Source: Solidesulfovibrio carbinolicus (lineage in GTDB: Bacteria; Desulfobacterota; Desulfovibrionia; Desulfovibrionales; Desulfovibrionaceae). Taken from it: a DNA stretch of 64,000 bases. Location of the stretch: NCBI RefSeq assembly GCF_004135975.1, contig NZ_CP026538.1, positions 2,728,001 to 2,792,000 of the forward strand, read 5' to 3'. Below the pieces are notes generated by a model, which was not told the origin of the DNA, searched no databases, and saw nothing but the letters and a program-made list of their open reading frames with translations. A program made the position numbers and the translations under genes. Within the stretch, counting starts at the first letter, position 1; each line of letters starts with the position of its first letter. Of the stretch, positions 53,311-63,343 are shown piece by piece.

Positions 53311-53354
53311 GGGAGGGTCCGGGAGGGGGTCACCCCCTCCCGGCCGCCGGAGGC
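53311..53354 (-). repeat. Arm-plus-hairpin repeat (GCCTCCGGCGGCC family), locus F
   Basis: On the minus strand: arm (53354-53342), stem GGGAGGGGGT/ACCCCCTCCC (53341-53321), then GGACCCTCCC. It lies 35 nt 3' of argG in the direction of transcription. Confidence 0.78.
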
Positions 53355-53388
53355 ATCTTCCTCTTCTCTTCGCTTCTCTACTCGCCCG

Positions 53389-54582
<1,194 letters not shown>

Positions 54583-54689
54583 GGCGCTTTCCTTGGATCG
54601 GCCGGCCGGCGAGCCGCCAGGAGATCAGGCGGCGGCGACGGGCGGGCCGGAATATTGCTGGATACGGGGCGAACCTTGGCGCGCGGGGG

Positions 54690-55598
54690 CTAGCCGGCCG
54701 CCGTAAAAACCCATTCGAGGATGGCCTTTTGGACGTGGAGCCGGTTTTCGGCCTCGTCCCACACGATGGAGGCCGGGCCTTCCATGACGGCGTCGGTGAT
54801 CTCCTCGCCCCGGTGGGCGGGGAGACAATGGAGCACCTTGGCCCCGGGCGCGGCCTTGGCCAGCAGGGCGTCGTTGATCTGATAGCCGGCGAAAATCTTC
54901 ACGCGCGCGGCGTGTTCGGCTTCCTGGCCCATGGAGGCCCAGACGTCGGTATAAAGGTAATCGGCTCCGGCGGCGGCCTCGGCCGGATCGGTGGTAATGG
55001 TGACGTCGGCTCCCTGTCCCTGGGCTTTGGCCACCACGGCCGGGTCGGGCTTGTAGCCGTCGGGCGAGGCGATAGCCACGCGGATGGGGAAGCGGGCGGC
55101 GGCGTTCACGATGGAATGGGCGATGTTGTTGCCGTCGCCGACGTAGGCCAGTTTCAGGCCGTCGAGGCGGCCGGAGTGCTCGCGCATGGTGAGCAGGTCG
55201 GCCATGATCTGGCAAGGATGGTAGGCGTCGGACAGGGCGTTGACCACGGGGATGGAGCCGTAGCCGGCCAGGTCGACCAGCTTGTCGTGGCCGAAGGTGC
55301 GCACGATCAGGCAATCGGCGTAGCGCGACAGCACGCGGGCGGTGTCGCGGATGGGCTCATCGCGGCCGAGTTGGGAATCGTTTTGGGTCATGAAGATGGG
55401 CCAGCCGCCGAGGTGGCGCACGGCGACCTCGAAGGACACCCGGGTGCGGGTGGAGGCTTTTTCGAAAATGAGAATGCAGGTCTTGCCGGCCAGCAGATCG
55501 CTGCGGTGGTCGGCGGCCTTCATGGCAGCGGCCCGGTCGAGGATGCGGGCGGCCTCGTCGCGGCTGAAATCGAGGATGGTCAAAAAATGTCGGGGCAT
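54690..55598 (-). CDS. argF: Ornithine carbamoyltransferase
   Basis: ArgF makes citrulline from ornithine and carbamoyl phosphate. The 302-residue enzyme has the carbamoyl-phosphate motif STRTR (FEKASTRTRVSFE), the His-Pro-Cys-type loop HPCQIMADLLT and the ornithine-binding HCLPAHRGEE. AAAGGAT lies 6 nt before ATG 55598. It opens the minus-strand group argF-argG-argH-nifA-like. Confidence 0.95.
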   Translation of the reverse strand: MPRHFLTILDFSRDEAARILDRAAAMKAADHRSDLLAGKTCILIFEKASTRTRVSFEVAVRHLGGWPIFMTQNDSQLGRDEPIRDTARVLSRYADCLIVRTFGHDKLVDLAGYGSIPVVNALSDAYHPCQIMADLLTMREHSGRLDGLKLAYVGDGNNIAHSIVNAAARFPIRVAIASPDGYKPDPAVVAKAQGQGADVTITTDPAEAAAGADYLYTDVWASMGQEAEHAARVKIFAGYQINDALLAKAAPGAKVLHCLPAHRGEEITDAVMEGPASIVWDEAENRLHVQKAILEWVFTAAG

Positions 55599-55836
55599 TG
55601 CGATATCCTTTCGGAGCGACTTCCCAGAATTGGTAAAAAAGAAATCGTTACCCTTCAACCGCGACGTTTGTAAAGCGCTGTCATGGCCGCCGTGGCCTGC
55701 CGCCTTGTCGCCGCGTTGACCGGGGCCAGGGCCGGTGCTAGAAGCGGCAGATGGGAAAACCTCCCCGTCTGCCGGCCAGAACGAGGCAGGGGCGGAGGCG
55801 ACAGGCCGGCATGTGTTCCCGGCCCAGGAGGCTTGC

Positions 55837-56202
55837 ATGAAGACGATCTGGAATCTCTTGGCATTGTTGGGATTGGTCGCGGCGCTTTCGGGCTGCACGG
55901 TCACGGCCGCGCCCATGGTCTACGTGCCGCCGCCGGCCTGCCCCGAAGGCTACTACTACGCTTCGGGCTACGGCTGTATCCCCTTGCCGGCCGGCGTGGT
56001 CGTGCCGCCGGACGCGGTCTACGCCGTGGTCAACACTCAGGGGTTGAGCCTTCGCAGCTGCGGTTCCACGCGTTGCGACATCATCAACTCCCTCAATGTC
56101 GGCGAACAGGTGCAGGTGCTCAGCCACCAAGGGGACTGGACCCATGTCTGGGCCTTTACCCGAGGCCAGGAAGGCTGGGTGGCCAGCCGCTACCTCAACT
56201 AG
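55837..56202 (+). CDS. SH3-domain lipoprotein
   Basis: This 121-residue protein has a lipoprotein signal (MKTIWNLLALLGLVAALSGC, Cys20) and a C-terminal bacterial SH3 domain (about residues 65-121: VVNTQGLSLRSCGSTRCDIINSLNVGEQVQVLSHQGDWTHV...GWVASRYL). SH3b domains often bind peptidoglycan. The linker carries YVPPPACPEGYYYASGYGC. AGGAGG (55826-55831) sets the start. It leads a plus-strand group of secreted envelope proteins. Confidence 0.85.
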   Translation: MKTIWNLLALLGLVAALSGCTVTAAPMVYVPPPACPEGYYYASGYGCIPLPAGVVVPPDAVYAVVNTQGLSLRSCGSTRCDIINSLNVGEQVQVLSHQGDWTHVWAFTRGQEGWVASRYLN

Positions 56203-56369
56203 CTGGGCCATGGGCGGCGACCCGCCCGACACGGTCTTTTTCCGAAACAAACGTCCTTGTTCCCCGAGGCCGCCAATCAGGCGACCTCGGGGACATGACG
56301 ACGCCCCAGCCAGGTTGGCCGCCCCTTCGCTTCTGGACAAAGCGCCATGCCGCGTCTATACGCCAGCGG

Positions 56370-57167
56370 ATGCGAAATGTTTTGGACCGCCCTTGTCCTG
56401 GGCGCACCTCCCCTTTCCTGTCCCGAGTTTTCACGGCGGCGCTTCTGGCTGCCTGCCTTGGCGCGGCGGTTTTCGCCCCCGAAGCCTGGGCAAAAAAACA
56501 GCCCAAGGACCAGCCGGCCCAGGCCGAGCCGGCCACGGCACAATCCCTGGCCGCCGCGGCCCAACCGGCCTGCTCTCCCAAAAAAATCCTCATCGTCGGC
56601 GACTCCTTCGCCGTGGGCCTGGGCATGACCCTTGAGCAATCCCTCAAGCCCCGGGGGCCGGTGGCCCTGGCCAGCAAGGGCAAGGTTTCCAGCGGTCTCA
56701 ATAGCCCGAAATTCTATGACTGGGAAAAGGCCCTGGGCGAATTTCTGGACGCCGAGAAGCCCGACGCCCTGGTGGTCATGCTCGGCGGCAACGACGCCAA
56801 AAACGGCAAGGGCACGCCGGAGTGGTCCCGGGATTTCCAGGCCAAGGCCGAGCGGTTTCTGTCCATCGCCGCCGGACGGGGCGTGCCCGTGGCCTGGGTG
56901 GGGCTGCCGCCCATGCGCGAGAAGACCTTCAGCCAGAAGGCCTGGACCGCCAACGAAGCCATGCGGGCCGCCTGCGCCACCTCCAAGGGCTGCCGTTTCA
57001 TCGACTCATGGGATCTTTTCGCCGACAATTCCGGCAACTTCTCGGCCAAAAAGCCGGTGGCCGGCAAGGCCGTTTCTCTTCGCGGCAAGGACGGGGTCCA
57101 CTTCAGCCCGGCCGGCTGCAAGCTCCTCACCGACCGCATCGCCACCGGCCTGCCCGTGGCGCCCTGA
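56370..57167 (+). CDS. Secreted SGNH-hydrolase-like protein (DUF459 type), paralog 1
   Basis: This 265-residue protein has a signal peptide (residues ~1-41, ending AWA) and an SGNH hydrolase fold. Block I is GDSFAVGLG with nucleophile Ser79, block III is GGNDAK with Asn141, and the catalytic Asp241 and His244 lie in DGVHFSPAG. KVSSGLNSPKFYDWEKAL between blocks I and III is characteristic of this subfamily. Likely action is esterase or acetyltransferase chemistry on an envelope glycan. ATG 56370 gives a clean signal peptide; ATG 56295 in frame is an alternative. Confidence 0.8.
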   Translation: MRNVLDRPCPGRTSPFLSRVFTAALLAACLGAAVFAPEAWAKKQPKDQPAQAEPATAQSLAAAAQPACSPKKILIVGDSFAVGLGMTLEQSLKPRGPVALASKGKVSSGLNSPKFYDWEKALGEFLDAEKPDALVVMLGGNDAKNGKGTPEWSRDFQAKAERFLSIAAGRGVPVAWVGLPPMREKTFSQKAWTANEAMRAACATSKGCRFIDSWDLFADNSGNFSAKKPVAGKAVSLRGKDGVHFSPAGCKLLTDRIATGLPVAP

Positions 57168-57211
57168 CGCCGCCAACCCGCGCGCCAAACGTCGACACCC
57201 CAGTAACATCC

Positions 57212-58378
57212 ATGAGTTGGAAAAAAGCCTGCCTCGTATACTGCATCGCCCTGGTCGTCGCCATATTGGCCAACATCGAAAAGGTGTCGGTCTGGGTGGA
57301 CGACCGTATGGGCGACGGCCCGGCCTCGGAAGCGGCCCGGCAGGTGCGCCGGGTACGCAACCTCTGGCGCGAGACCCAGCTGGCCGCCCACTGGCGGCAA
57401 CTTGACTGCGAAATAGCTGCCTATTTCGACGAGACGTATAAAAACAACCTGGCCTGCCGCGAGGAGCCGACCTCCGACGCCGCCGCCCAGGCCCTACGCG
57501 AACGCCTGGACCCCAACCAGCCTCTGCTTAAGCCCGACGAGCCCATCGACGCCGACAATCTGCTGGCCGCCTTGTCGCCCCCCAAACCGGGCGCGGCCGA
57601 GGGCGAGGGAGCCGGGCCGGCCGTGGCCCACCCGCCCCTTTCCGGCCAGCCCGGCTCCGGGGAACAAGCCCTAACCCAGGGCAAGGGACCGGCTCCGCGC
57701 AAGCTGCTGGTGGTCGGCGATTCCCTGGCCATCGGCCTGTCCCTGTCGCTGCGACGCAGCGTGGCCGAAATCGAGGGTCTGGAACTCATCGAGGAAGGCA
57801 AGGTCTCAAGCGGCCTGGCCAATCCCAAATACTATGACTGGAGCCGGGCGTTGCGGGTCTTTCTCGACAAGTACAAGCCCGATCTGGTCGTGGTCATGAT
57901 GGGGGCCAACGACGCCAAGTACATCAACGTCAATGAAAAGCCCCGCTCGCCCGGCAATCCCAACAAGACCTGGCCGGAAGTCTTTTCCATGCGCGTGGAG
58001 GATTTCCTTTCCGCCATGCAGGAAAAAAACATCCGCAACTACTGGATCGGCCTGCCCGTCATGGGCGACGCGCCCTACGCCAAGCAGGTCGAGATCATGA
58101 ACGACATCGTCAAAACCGAGGCAGCCAAGTTCCGCAACAGCACCTACTTGGACACCTGGACGCTGCTGGCCGACGATCAGGGCAATTATTCGACGTTTTT
58201 GCCCAACGACAAAGGGGTCAAGATCAAGGTGCGGGCCAACGACAAGGTCCACTTCACCGTGGCCGGCGGCGATGTCCTGGCCCAGGCCTTCCTGGCCGCC
58301 CTGGCCAAGGATGTGGAGATCGTGGCCAAGAAACCGGCCGCCGCCGCGCCCCAGGCCGCCCAGACAGCCCCCAAATAG
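57212..58378 (+). CDS. Membrane-anchored SGNH-hydrolase-like protein (DUF459 type), paralog 2
   Basis: This 388-residue protein starts with one hydrophobic helix (ACLVYCIALVVAILANI) acting as signal anchor, followed by a ~140-residue charged and Pro-rich stalk. The SGNH domain has GDSLAIGL (Ser171), KVSSGLANPKYYDWSRAL, GANDAK (Asn233) and DKVHFTVAG (Asp344, His347). Compared with paralog 1 the domain has a longer insertion after GANDAK (KPRSPGNPNKTW). It begins 44 nt after paralog 1. Confidence 0.8.
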   Translation: MSWKKACLVYCIALVVAILANIEKVSVWVDDRMGDGPASEAARQVRRVRNLWRETQLAAHWRQLDCEIAAYFDETYKNNLACREEPTSDAAAQALRERLDPNQPLLKPDEPIDADNLLAALSPPKPGAAEGEGAGPAVAHPPLSGQPGSGEQALTQGKGPAPRKLLVVGDSLAIGLSLSLRRSVAEIEGLELIEEGKVSSGLANPKYYDWSRALRVFLDKYKPDLVVVMMGANDAKYINVNEKPRSPGNPNKTWPEVFSMRVEDFLSAMQEKNIRNYWIGLPVMGDAPYAKQVEIMNDIVKTEAAKFRNSTYLDTWTLLADDQGNYSTFLPNDKGVKIKVRANDKVHFTVAGGDVLAQAFLAALAKDVEIVAKKPAAAAPQAAQTAPK

Positions 58379-58393
58379 GCGGCTGGAGACCAC

Positions 58394-59584
58394 GTGCCCA
58401 ATCCGACCGCCAAGGACGCCGCCCCCGGGCCGCAACGCCGAACGCCAGCCTGTCAGCCGGCCGCGACCGTTCGCCGAGAGCAGGCCGCCCGGCGGGCCGC
58501 CCCTGGCCCGGCCCGCCGCATCCTGGCCGCCCTGGCCTGCCTGGCCTGTTTGCTCGGCACGGCCTGCGGCCAGGACGAAGCGCCCAAATCCGCTGACGCG
58601 CCCAAAACGGCGACCCAGGCCTCACCTTTGGCCAAGACCGCGTCACCGCCCCAGTCGTCCCAGACACGGGCCAAACGCCTGCTCGTGATCGGCGATTCCC
58701 TGTCCATCAGCCTTGGCGAACAGCTCGAACACGCCCTGGCCGGCGCGCCCGGCCTGGATTTTTCCCGCGACGGTCAGCGCTCCACGGGCTTAAGCCGCCC
58801 GGAGCTTCTGGACTGGCCGGCCCGGTTGCGGGAGCTCGTAGGCAAATCCGCGCCCGATATCGTGGTCATCATGATCGGGGCCAACGACGTCATGCCGCTG
58901 ACCGCCGCCGACGGCGGCCGGGTCTATTTCGACCAGCCGGCCTGGGATGACACCTACGCCGCCAAGGCCCGGGAACTTGTCGCCATCTGCCGCCAAGCCA
59001 ACCCCGACGTCGCCGTCAGCTGGGTGGCCGCGCCGCCCATGGGCGACGCGGCCCTAAACGCCGGCGTAAAACGCATCAACGCCGTGCTGGCCAGGATGTG
59101 CGCCGAGGCGGGCTGCCGGTTCATCGACGCCGAAGCCGCTTTTTCCGACCCCGAAGGCCGCTACGCCCGCCACGCCAAGGATGCGGCCACGGCCGAGGCC
59201 ACGGCCATCCGCACCGCCGACGGCGTGCACTTGACCGAGGCCGGGGCCAGACTCCTGGCTGGCCTGGTCGCCGCCTCCCTGGCCGGCAAGGAACAACTGC
59301 CGCCCGCGGCCGGCCTCGACGAACTGTGCGCCCAGGCCCGGGACCTGCGCCCCGTGGCCGATCCCGCCCCCCAGGCCCAGCGCGAGGCCTCCGGCAAAAC
59401 CAAAGTCCAGGCCAAGGCCCGCCCCAGCGGCAAGGTCTACAGCGTGCGCGACGGCGACACCTTTCGCCTGATCGCCAAACGCATGGGGGTGTCCGAAGAC
59501 GATCTTGTCGCGCTCAATCCCGATGCCGACCCAAGGCGTCTGTCCATCGGCCAACCCCTGCGCCTGCCCGTGCGCCGCCGCTAG
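58394..59584 (+). CDS. SGNH-hydrolase-like putative lipoprotein with C-terminal LysM, paralog 3
   Basis: This 396-residue protein begins at GTG 58394, has a hydrophobic segment ending in LLGTACGQD (a near-lipobox), then an SGNH domain with GDSLSISLG (Ser102), GANDVM (Asn164) and DGVHLTEAG (Asp276, His279). The usual KVSSGL block is QRSTGLSRPELLDW. Residues ~345-392 form a LysM domain (YSVRDGDTFRLIAKRMGVSEDDLVALNPDADPRRLSIGQPLRLP) that would bind peptidoglycan or chitin-like glycans. It starts 15 nt after paralog 2. Confidence 0.8.
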   Translation: MPNPTAKDAAPGPQRRTPACQPAATVRREQAARRAAPGPARRILAALACLACLLGTACGQDEAPKSADAPKTATQASPLAKTASPPQSSQTRAKRLLVIGDSLSISLGEQLEHALAGAPGLDFSRDGQRSTGLSRPELLDWPARLRELVGKSAPDIVVIMIGANDVMPLTAADGGRVYFDQPAWDDTYAAKARELVAICRQANPDVAVSWVAAPPMGDAALNAGVKRINAVLARMCAEAGCRFIDAEAAFSDPEGRYARHAKDAATAEATAIRTADGVHLTEAGARLLAGLVAASLAGKEQLPPAAGLDELCAQARDLRPVADPAPQAQREASGKTKVQAKARPSGKVYSVRDGDTFRLIAKRMGVSEDDLVALNPDADPRRLSIGQPLRLPVRRR

Positions 59585-59999
59585 GGTCACGTCCCGCAAA
59601 CAACGAAAGTCTTTACAATCGCTCATTTTCGTTCGTTGCCTAAAAAACGCCCTCTGCGCTTTTGGGAACGCGGCTCTTGCGTGACATCGCGACATCCCTC
59701 GCCTCGTGCCCTCGTCCTTGCCCTTGCTGCGGCTACGCCTTGCGCCGTGCCCAAGTCTCGCCCGCGTTGCCGCCGTTGCCCCGGTCGCGGCCGTAGCCGC
59801 CGGGACTGGAACCTTCGCCACGATCCCATCCAAACTTCCTGCCCGTTTTTTTGCTTTCCCGGAAAAAAACTCCGCCGTTGATGTCGATCAATGCGTTTTG
59901 GCAGTGATGCGCCCATGATCCGTTCACAGGGAGTCGGCCCGGCCACGCCACATCGCCCGGACCGCGTTCCAACACGGACCATCCCATGGAGGAAACATC
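59585..59999 (+). other. Gene-free gap before the SBF-like permease
   Basis: GGGTCACGTCCC at 59584-59595 resembles the terminal repeat of the ~105-bp element. A loose hairpin follows (AACGAAA near 59602 with TTTCGTT near 59628) and may end the upstream transcript. Open frames here are on both strands, lack ribosome binding sites and have unconvincing composition, so none is called. GGAGGAAA lies before the permease start. Confidence 0.4.
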
Positions 60000-61013
60000 A
60001 TGTGGACAACGTTGCAACGCATTTCCAAGAATCTGATTATCGCCATCCCCACGGCCATGGCCATTGGATTTGTCTGGGGCCTGTCTGGCGACGTTTCGTG
60101 GATGCAATCCCTTATTTTGCCCTTCACCTTCCTCATGGTCTACCCCATGATGGTGACGCTTAAGATCAAGGAAGTCCTTTCCGGCGGCGACGGCAAAGCG
60201 CAGTTGCTGGCCCAATGCGTCAATTTCGGTCTCATTCCCTTCGTCGCCTATGGCCTGGCCCAGTTTTTCTTCCCACACCAGCCGACCCTGGCCCTGGGCC
60301 TGCTCCTGGCCGGGCTTGTGCCGACAAGCGGCATGACCATTTCCTGGACGGGCTTTGCCGGGGGCAAGGTGGCGGCGGCGGTGAAGATGACGGTCATCGG
60401 CCTCGTTCTCGGGTCCCTGGCCACGCCGTTTTACGTCAAGCTCCTGCTTGGCGAAGCCATTGCCGTAGACGTTTCCGGCGTCATGAAGCAGATCGGGCTC
60501 ATCGTCTTTTTGCCCATGGCCGCCGGCTACGCCACTCAGCGGTTTCTGGTGCGACGCTACGGCCAAAAGGCCTTTGCTACGGGCATAGGCCCCCGTTTTC
60601 CGGCCCTATCCACCATCGGGGTGCTGGGCATCGTGCTCATCGCCCTGGCCCTGAAGGCGAAGACCATTGTAGCCACGCCGGGCGTGCTGGCCGAAATCCT
60701 GCTGCCCCTTTGCCTGCTCTACGGGGCCAACTACGCCGTTTCCACGGCGGCAGCCCGGCTGTTTTTGCCGCGTGGCGAAGGCATCGCCCTGGTCTACGGC
60801 ACCGTCATGCGAAATCTCTCCATCGCCCTGGCCGTGGCCATGAACGCCTTCGGAACCAGCGGTTCCGAAGCGGCCCTGGTCGTGGCCCTGGCCTATGTCA
60901 TCCAGGTCCAGTCGGCGGCCTGGTACGTGAAGCTGACCGACCGCGTCTTCGGCCAGCCCTTGGCCGCCTCGCCGGATTTCTCCACCGCCCCGCAAGCGGT
61001 CGGCCGGCCCTGA
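60000..61013 (+). CDS. Bile acid:sodium symporter superfamily (SBF-like) permease
   Basis: This 337-residue protein has about ten membrane helices and the SBF-like blocks PFTFLMVYPMMVTLKIKEVL, GLVPTSGMTISWTGFAGG and YGTVMRNLSIALAVAMNAFG. It resembles COG0385 and Acr3-type transporters, but the Acr3 APCT cysteine is replaced by VPTSG, so arsenite efflux is not supported. Substrate is unknown; organic anions are usual for the superfamily. GGAGG precedes ATG 60000. It separates SGNH paralogs 3 and 4. Confidence 0.83.
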   Translation: MWTTLQRISKNLIIAIPTAMAIGFVWGLSGDVSWMQSLILPFTFLMVYPMMVTLKIKEVLSGGDGKAQLLAQCVNFGLIPFVAYGLAQFFFPHQPTLALGLLLAGLVPTSGMTISWTGFAGGKVAAAVKMTVIGLVLGSLATPFYVKLLLGEAIAVDVSGVMKQIGLIVFLPMAAGYATQRFLVRRYGQKAFATGIGPRFPALSTIGVLGIVLIALALKAKTIVATPGVLAEILLPLCLLYGANYAVSTAAARLFLPRGEGIALVYGTVMRNLSIALAVAMNAFGTSGSEAALVVALAYVIQVQSAAWYVKLTDRVFGQPLAASPDFSTAPQAVGRP

Positions 61014-61415
61014 AGCCGCAAGGACAGGCTCCAACCGTCGTTCCCCCCGGGCGTCTTGCCGGCCGCCTCCGGCAAGACGCCGTCTTCCCCGCCTCCCGCG
61101 CGCCTCGCTCCCGCGCGGGAGGGCCGGGGACGGCATTTCCCCAACGCCTTGTCCGCCCATTCTTTTCCCCGCAACCTCGCATTGACCCGGCCACCCGCCA
61201 TGGGCCATACTCCCGCCCGGGGAGCAATGCGTTCCGGATGACATCAGTGGACGTACGCTGTGTCCTGGGGACGGTTCGTTATGCCGGTGTTAGACCGGGC
61301 ACGGCCTGCCGCTTCGAGCCAACTCCCTGTCCACCGCCCCGGCCGGACCGACTCGCGCTCCGAAACGCCCCAACACAACGCCACATGGGCTCGCCTGCCC
61401 TCACGGAGATGCGCC
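61014..61415 (+). other. Gap with terminator-like hairpin and possible promoter
   Basis: A 13-bp stem (61050-61062 with 61069-61081) follows the permease gene and is probably its terminator. TTGACC (61182-61187) with CATACT (61206-61211, 18-nt spacer) is a possible promoter for paralog 4. The in-frame codons before ATG 61416 show no signal peptide and are not included in that gene. Confidence 0.45.
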
Positions 61416-62411
61416 ATGCGCCCTTTTGCTCGATTTGCCGCACCACTGCTCGCCGCCGCCCTGATGCTGCCGGGTTGCGCCAAACGCCCGCCGGCTCCCG
61501 CGCCGACCGGCGAAGAAACGGTCACCTCGGCCGAAGCCGAGGTCAAACCCGAGCCGGTCGATACCCTGCCCACGGCCGTGCCCCCGGCCGTGCCGCCGGC
61601 GCCCAAGGCGGCCGTCGCCGTGGAGCCGGCCGTTCCCGAACAGGCCACCAAGCAGGCCCTGGAACCCAAACCGGCCGTCAACGCCGCCATCAAGCCCCCC
61701 CGTTCCGAACCGGCCGCGCCCGCCTCCGAGTCCGGCCAAGCCCCCAGATCGGCCGAGGCCCAGGCCGCCGAGCCCAAAGCGAAAAAAGCCGACGGGCCGG
61801 TGGTGGCCGTGGTCGGCGATTCCCTGGCCGTGGGCGTGGGCATGACCATGGAGCAACGCCTGGCCAAAACCGGCGGGCCGGGCTGTCTGGCCATGGGCAA
61901 GGTTTCGACAGGACTCATTTCCAAGAAGTACGACTGGGAAAAGGCGCTGGCCGAGACCCTGGCCCGCCAGCCCGTCTCGGCCGTGGTGGTGGTCCTTGGC
62001 GGCAACGACGCCAACAACGCCATCGCCGGCAAGGGCGCGGGCACGCCGGAATGGCACGAGGCCTACACGGCCAAGGTGGAGCGTTTTCTGGCCATCGCCG
62101 CCAAGGCCGGTGTCCAGGTCATGTGGGTCGGGCTGCCGGCCATGAAGGACCCGGCCTACGGCCAGCGCGTGGCGGCGGTCAACGCCGCGGCCCGGGCCGG
62201 CTGCGCCAAGACGACCGGCTGCCGTTATCTCGAACCCGGCGACGTCTTTACCGACGCCTCGGGCAATTATGTCCAGGCCAAGGACATCGGCGGCAAGACC
62301 GTCACCCTGCGGGCCGGCGACGGCGTCCACATGACCATGACCGGCTACGACCTGCTCTGTCGCCGGGTTCTTGATGTCCTTGGCCCGACCGCAAGCCCGG
62401 CCAAACCGTAA
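61416..62411 (+). CDS. SGNH-hydrolase-like lipoprotein (DUF459 type), paralog 4
   Basis: This 331-residue protein has a clear lipobox (LLAAALMLPGC, Cys22), an Ala/Pro/Glu-rich linker of ~105 residues and an SGNH domain with GDSLAVGVG (Ser136), KVSTGLISKKYDWEKAL, GGNDAN (Asn197) and DGVHMTMTG (Asp302, His305). It is closest to paralog 1 in the catalytic domain (YDWEKAL, TPEW, VGLPxM). GGAG is 7 nt before ATG 61416. The next gene follows 11 nt after the stop. Confidence 0.82.
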   Translation: MRPFARFAAPLLAAALMLPGCAKRPPAPAPTGEETVTSAEAEVKPEPVDTLPTAVPPAVPPAPKAAVAVEPAVPEQATKQALEPKPAVNAAIKPPRSEPAAPASESGQAPRSAEAQAAEPKAKKADGPVVAVVGDSLAVGVGMTMEQRLAKTGGPGCLAMGKVSTGLISKKYDWEKALAETLARQPVSAVVVVLGGNDANNAIAGKGAGTPEWHEAYTAKVERFLAIAAKAGVQVMWVGLPAMKDPAYGQRVAAVNAAARAGCAKTTGCRYLEPGDVFTDASGNYVQAKDIGGKTVTLRAGDGVHMTMTGYDLLCRRVLDVLGPTASPAKP

Positions 62412-62422
62412 GGAGCTTGTCC

Positions 62423-63181
62423 ATGCGCCGCCAACTGTCCCAGGCCGAGGTGCTGGCCGCCGTGGTCGATGACGTGCTGGCCCTGCCCGACCGGCCCATC
62501 GATTCCCTGACCATGGGCACGTGTCTGGCCGCCGTGGCCTCGCACGGCCTGGGGCTGGCCTCGCTGGTCTCCCACATCGTCCCGGGGCTGGCCCCGGCCC
62601 GGCCCAAAAACGTGCCGGCCACGGTTCACGAGGCGTTACGGTTGCTCGCTGACCCGGCCACGGACGGGACCGATCTGGCCTCGGTGGCCATGGCTGCGGC
62701 CAATTCCCTGCTGCCGCTTCCCGAAGACGTCCGCGACGGCGCGGGCCAGGACCTGCTGACGTCCCTGGGCCGGGGCAAGGACGTGGCCGTGGTCGGGCAT
62801 TTTCCCTTCACGGCCAGCCTGCGCGAAGCCTGCCGCACGCTGTGGGTCCTGGAAAAACGGCCGCGCCCGGGCGATCTGCCGGCCGAGATGGCCGGCGAGA
62901 TCCTGCCCCGGGCCGACATGGTGGCCGTCACCGGCACGACGCTTTTAAACGGCAGCCTGGCCGGGCTGCTTTCCGCCTGTCGGGAGGACGCCGTGGTCAT
63001 CATGCTCGGCCCCACCACGCCCTTTGCCCCGGGCCTTGTGCGCTGCGGCATCGACGTTCTGGCCGGCTGCGTCGTGCCCGACCCCGAGGCGGCCCTGGCC
63101 GGCATCCGGGCCGGCAGCTGCTTCAAGGGGCTTTCCGGGGTGCGCCAGTGCTCCTGGCCGCGGCCGGGGCTGACCGTTTAG
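62423..63181 (+). CDS. DUF364/DUF4213-like protein
   Basis: This 252-residue cytoplasmic protein has an N-terminal region like DUF4213 (ending SLVSHIVPG...ALRLL) and a C-terminal DUF364-like Rossmann region (VAVVGHFPFTASLREAC; VAVTGTTLLNGSL; VIMLGPTTPFAPGL). The family has been linked to heavy-metal chelation from structure, but no activity is settled. AAGGAG (62410-62415) sets ATG 62423. Confidence 0.75.
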   Translation: MRRQLSQAEVLAAVVDDVLALPDRPIDSLTMGTCLAAVASHGLGLASLVSHIVPGLAPARPKNVPATVHEALRLLADPATDGTDLASVAMAAANSLLPLPEDVRDGAGQDLLTSLGRGKDVAVVGHFPFTASLREACRTLWVLEKRPRPGDLPAEMAGEILPRADMVAVTGTTLLNGSLAGLLSACREDAVVIMLGPTTPFAPGLVRCGIDVLAGCVVPDPEAALAGIRAGSCFKGLSGVRQCSWPRPGLTV

Positions 63182-63343
63182 GGCGGCTTCCCGGCCCTCC
63201 CGCCCGGCCGCCGTATGACGGCTAAACGCCGCGTCGCGTTCCCGAGACGCTTAGGCCCCGAACAAGCGGCGCGCCCTTGACGGCGATTTTGTTCCGGCTC
63301 CCGTCGCTCCCGTCAGGACGCCCCACAACGAGGCGACGCCCCC

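Noticed and set aside
3881-53354. Reading the repeated hairpins as a CRISPR array
   Set aside because: Copies are scattered kilobases apart, with variable stems and no regularly spaced spacers or cas genes.
59600-59918. Possible small proteins on either strand (a Gly/Arg-rich minus frame and an Ala-rich plus frame)
   Set aside because: No start signals and mutually overlapping; the composition can be explained by repeated GCC/GGC triplets.
60000-61013. Assignment of the permease as an Acr3 arsenite exporter
   Set aside because: The conserved Cys of the Acr3 APCT motif is missing (VPTSG), and no ars genes are nearby.
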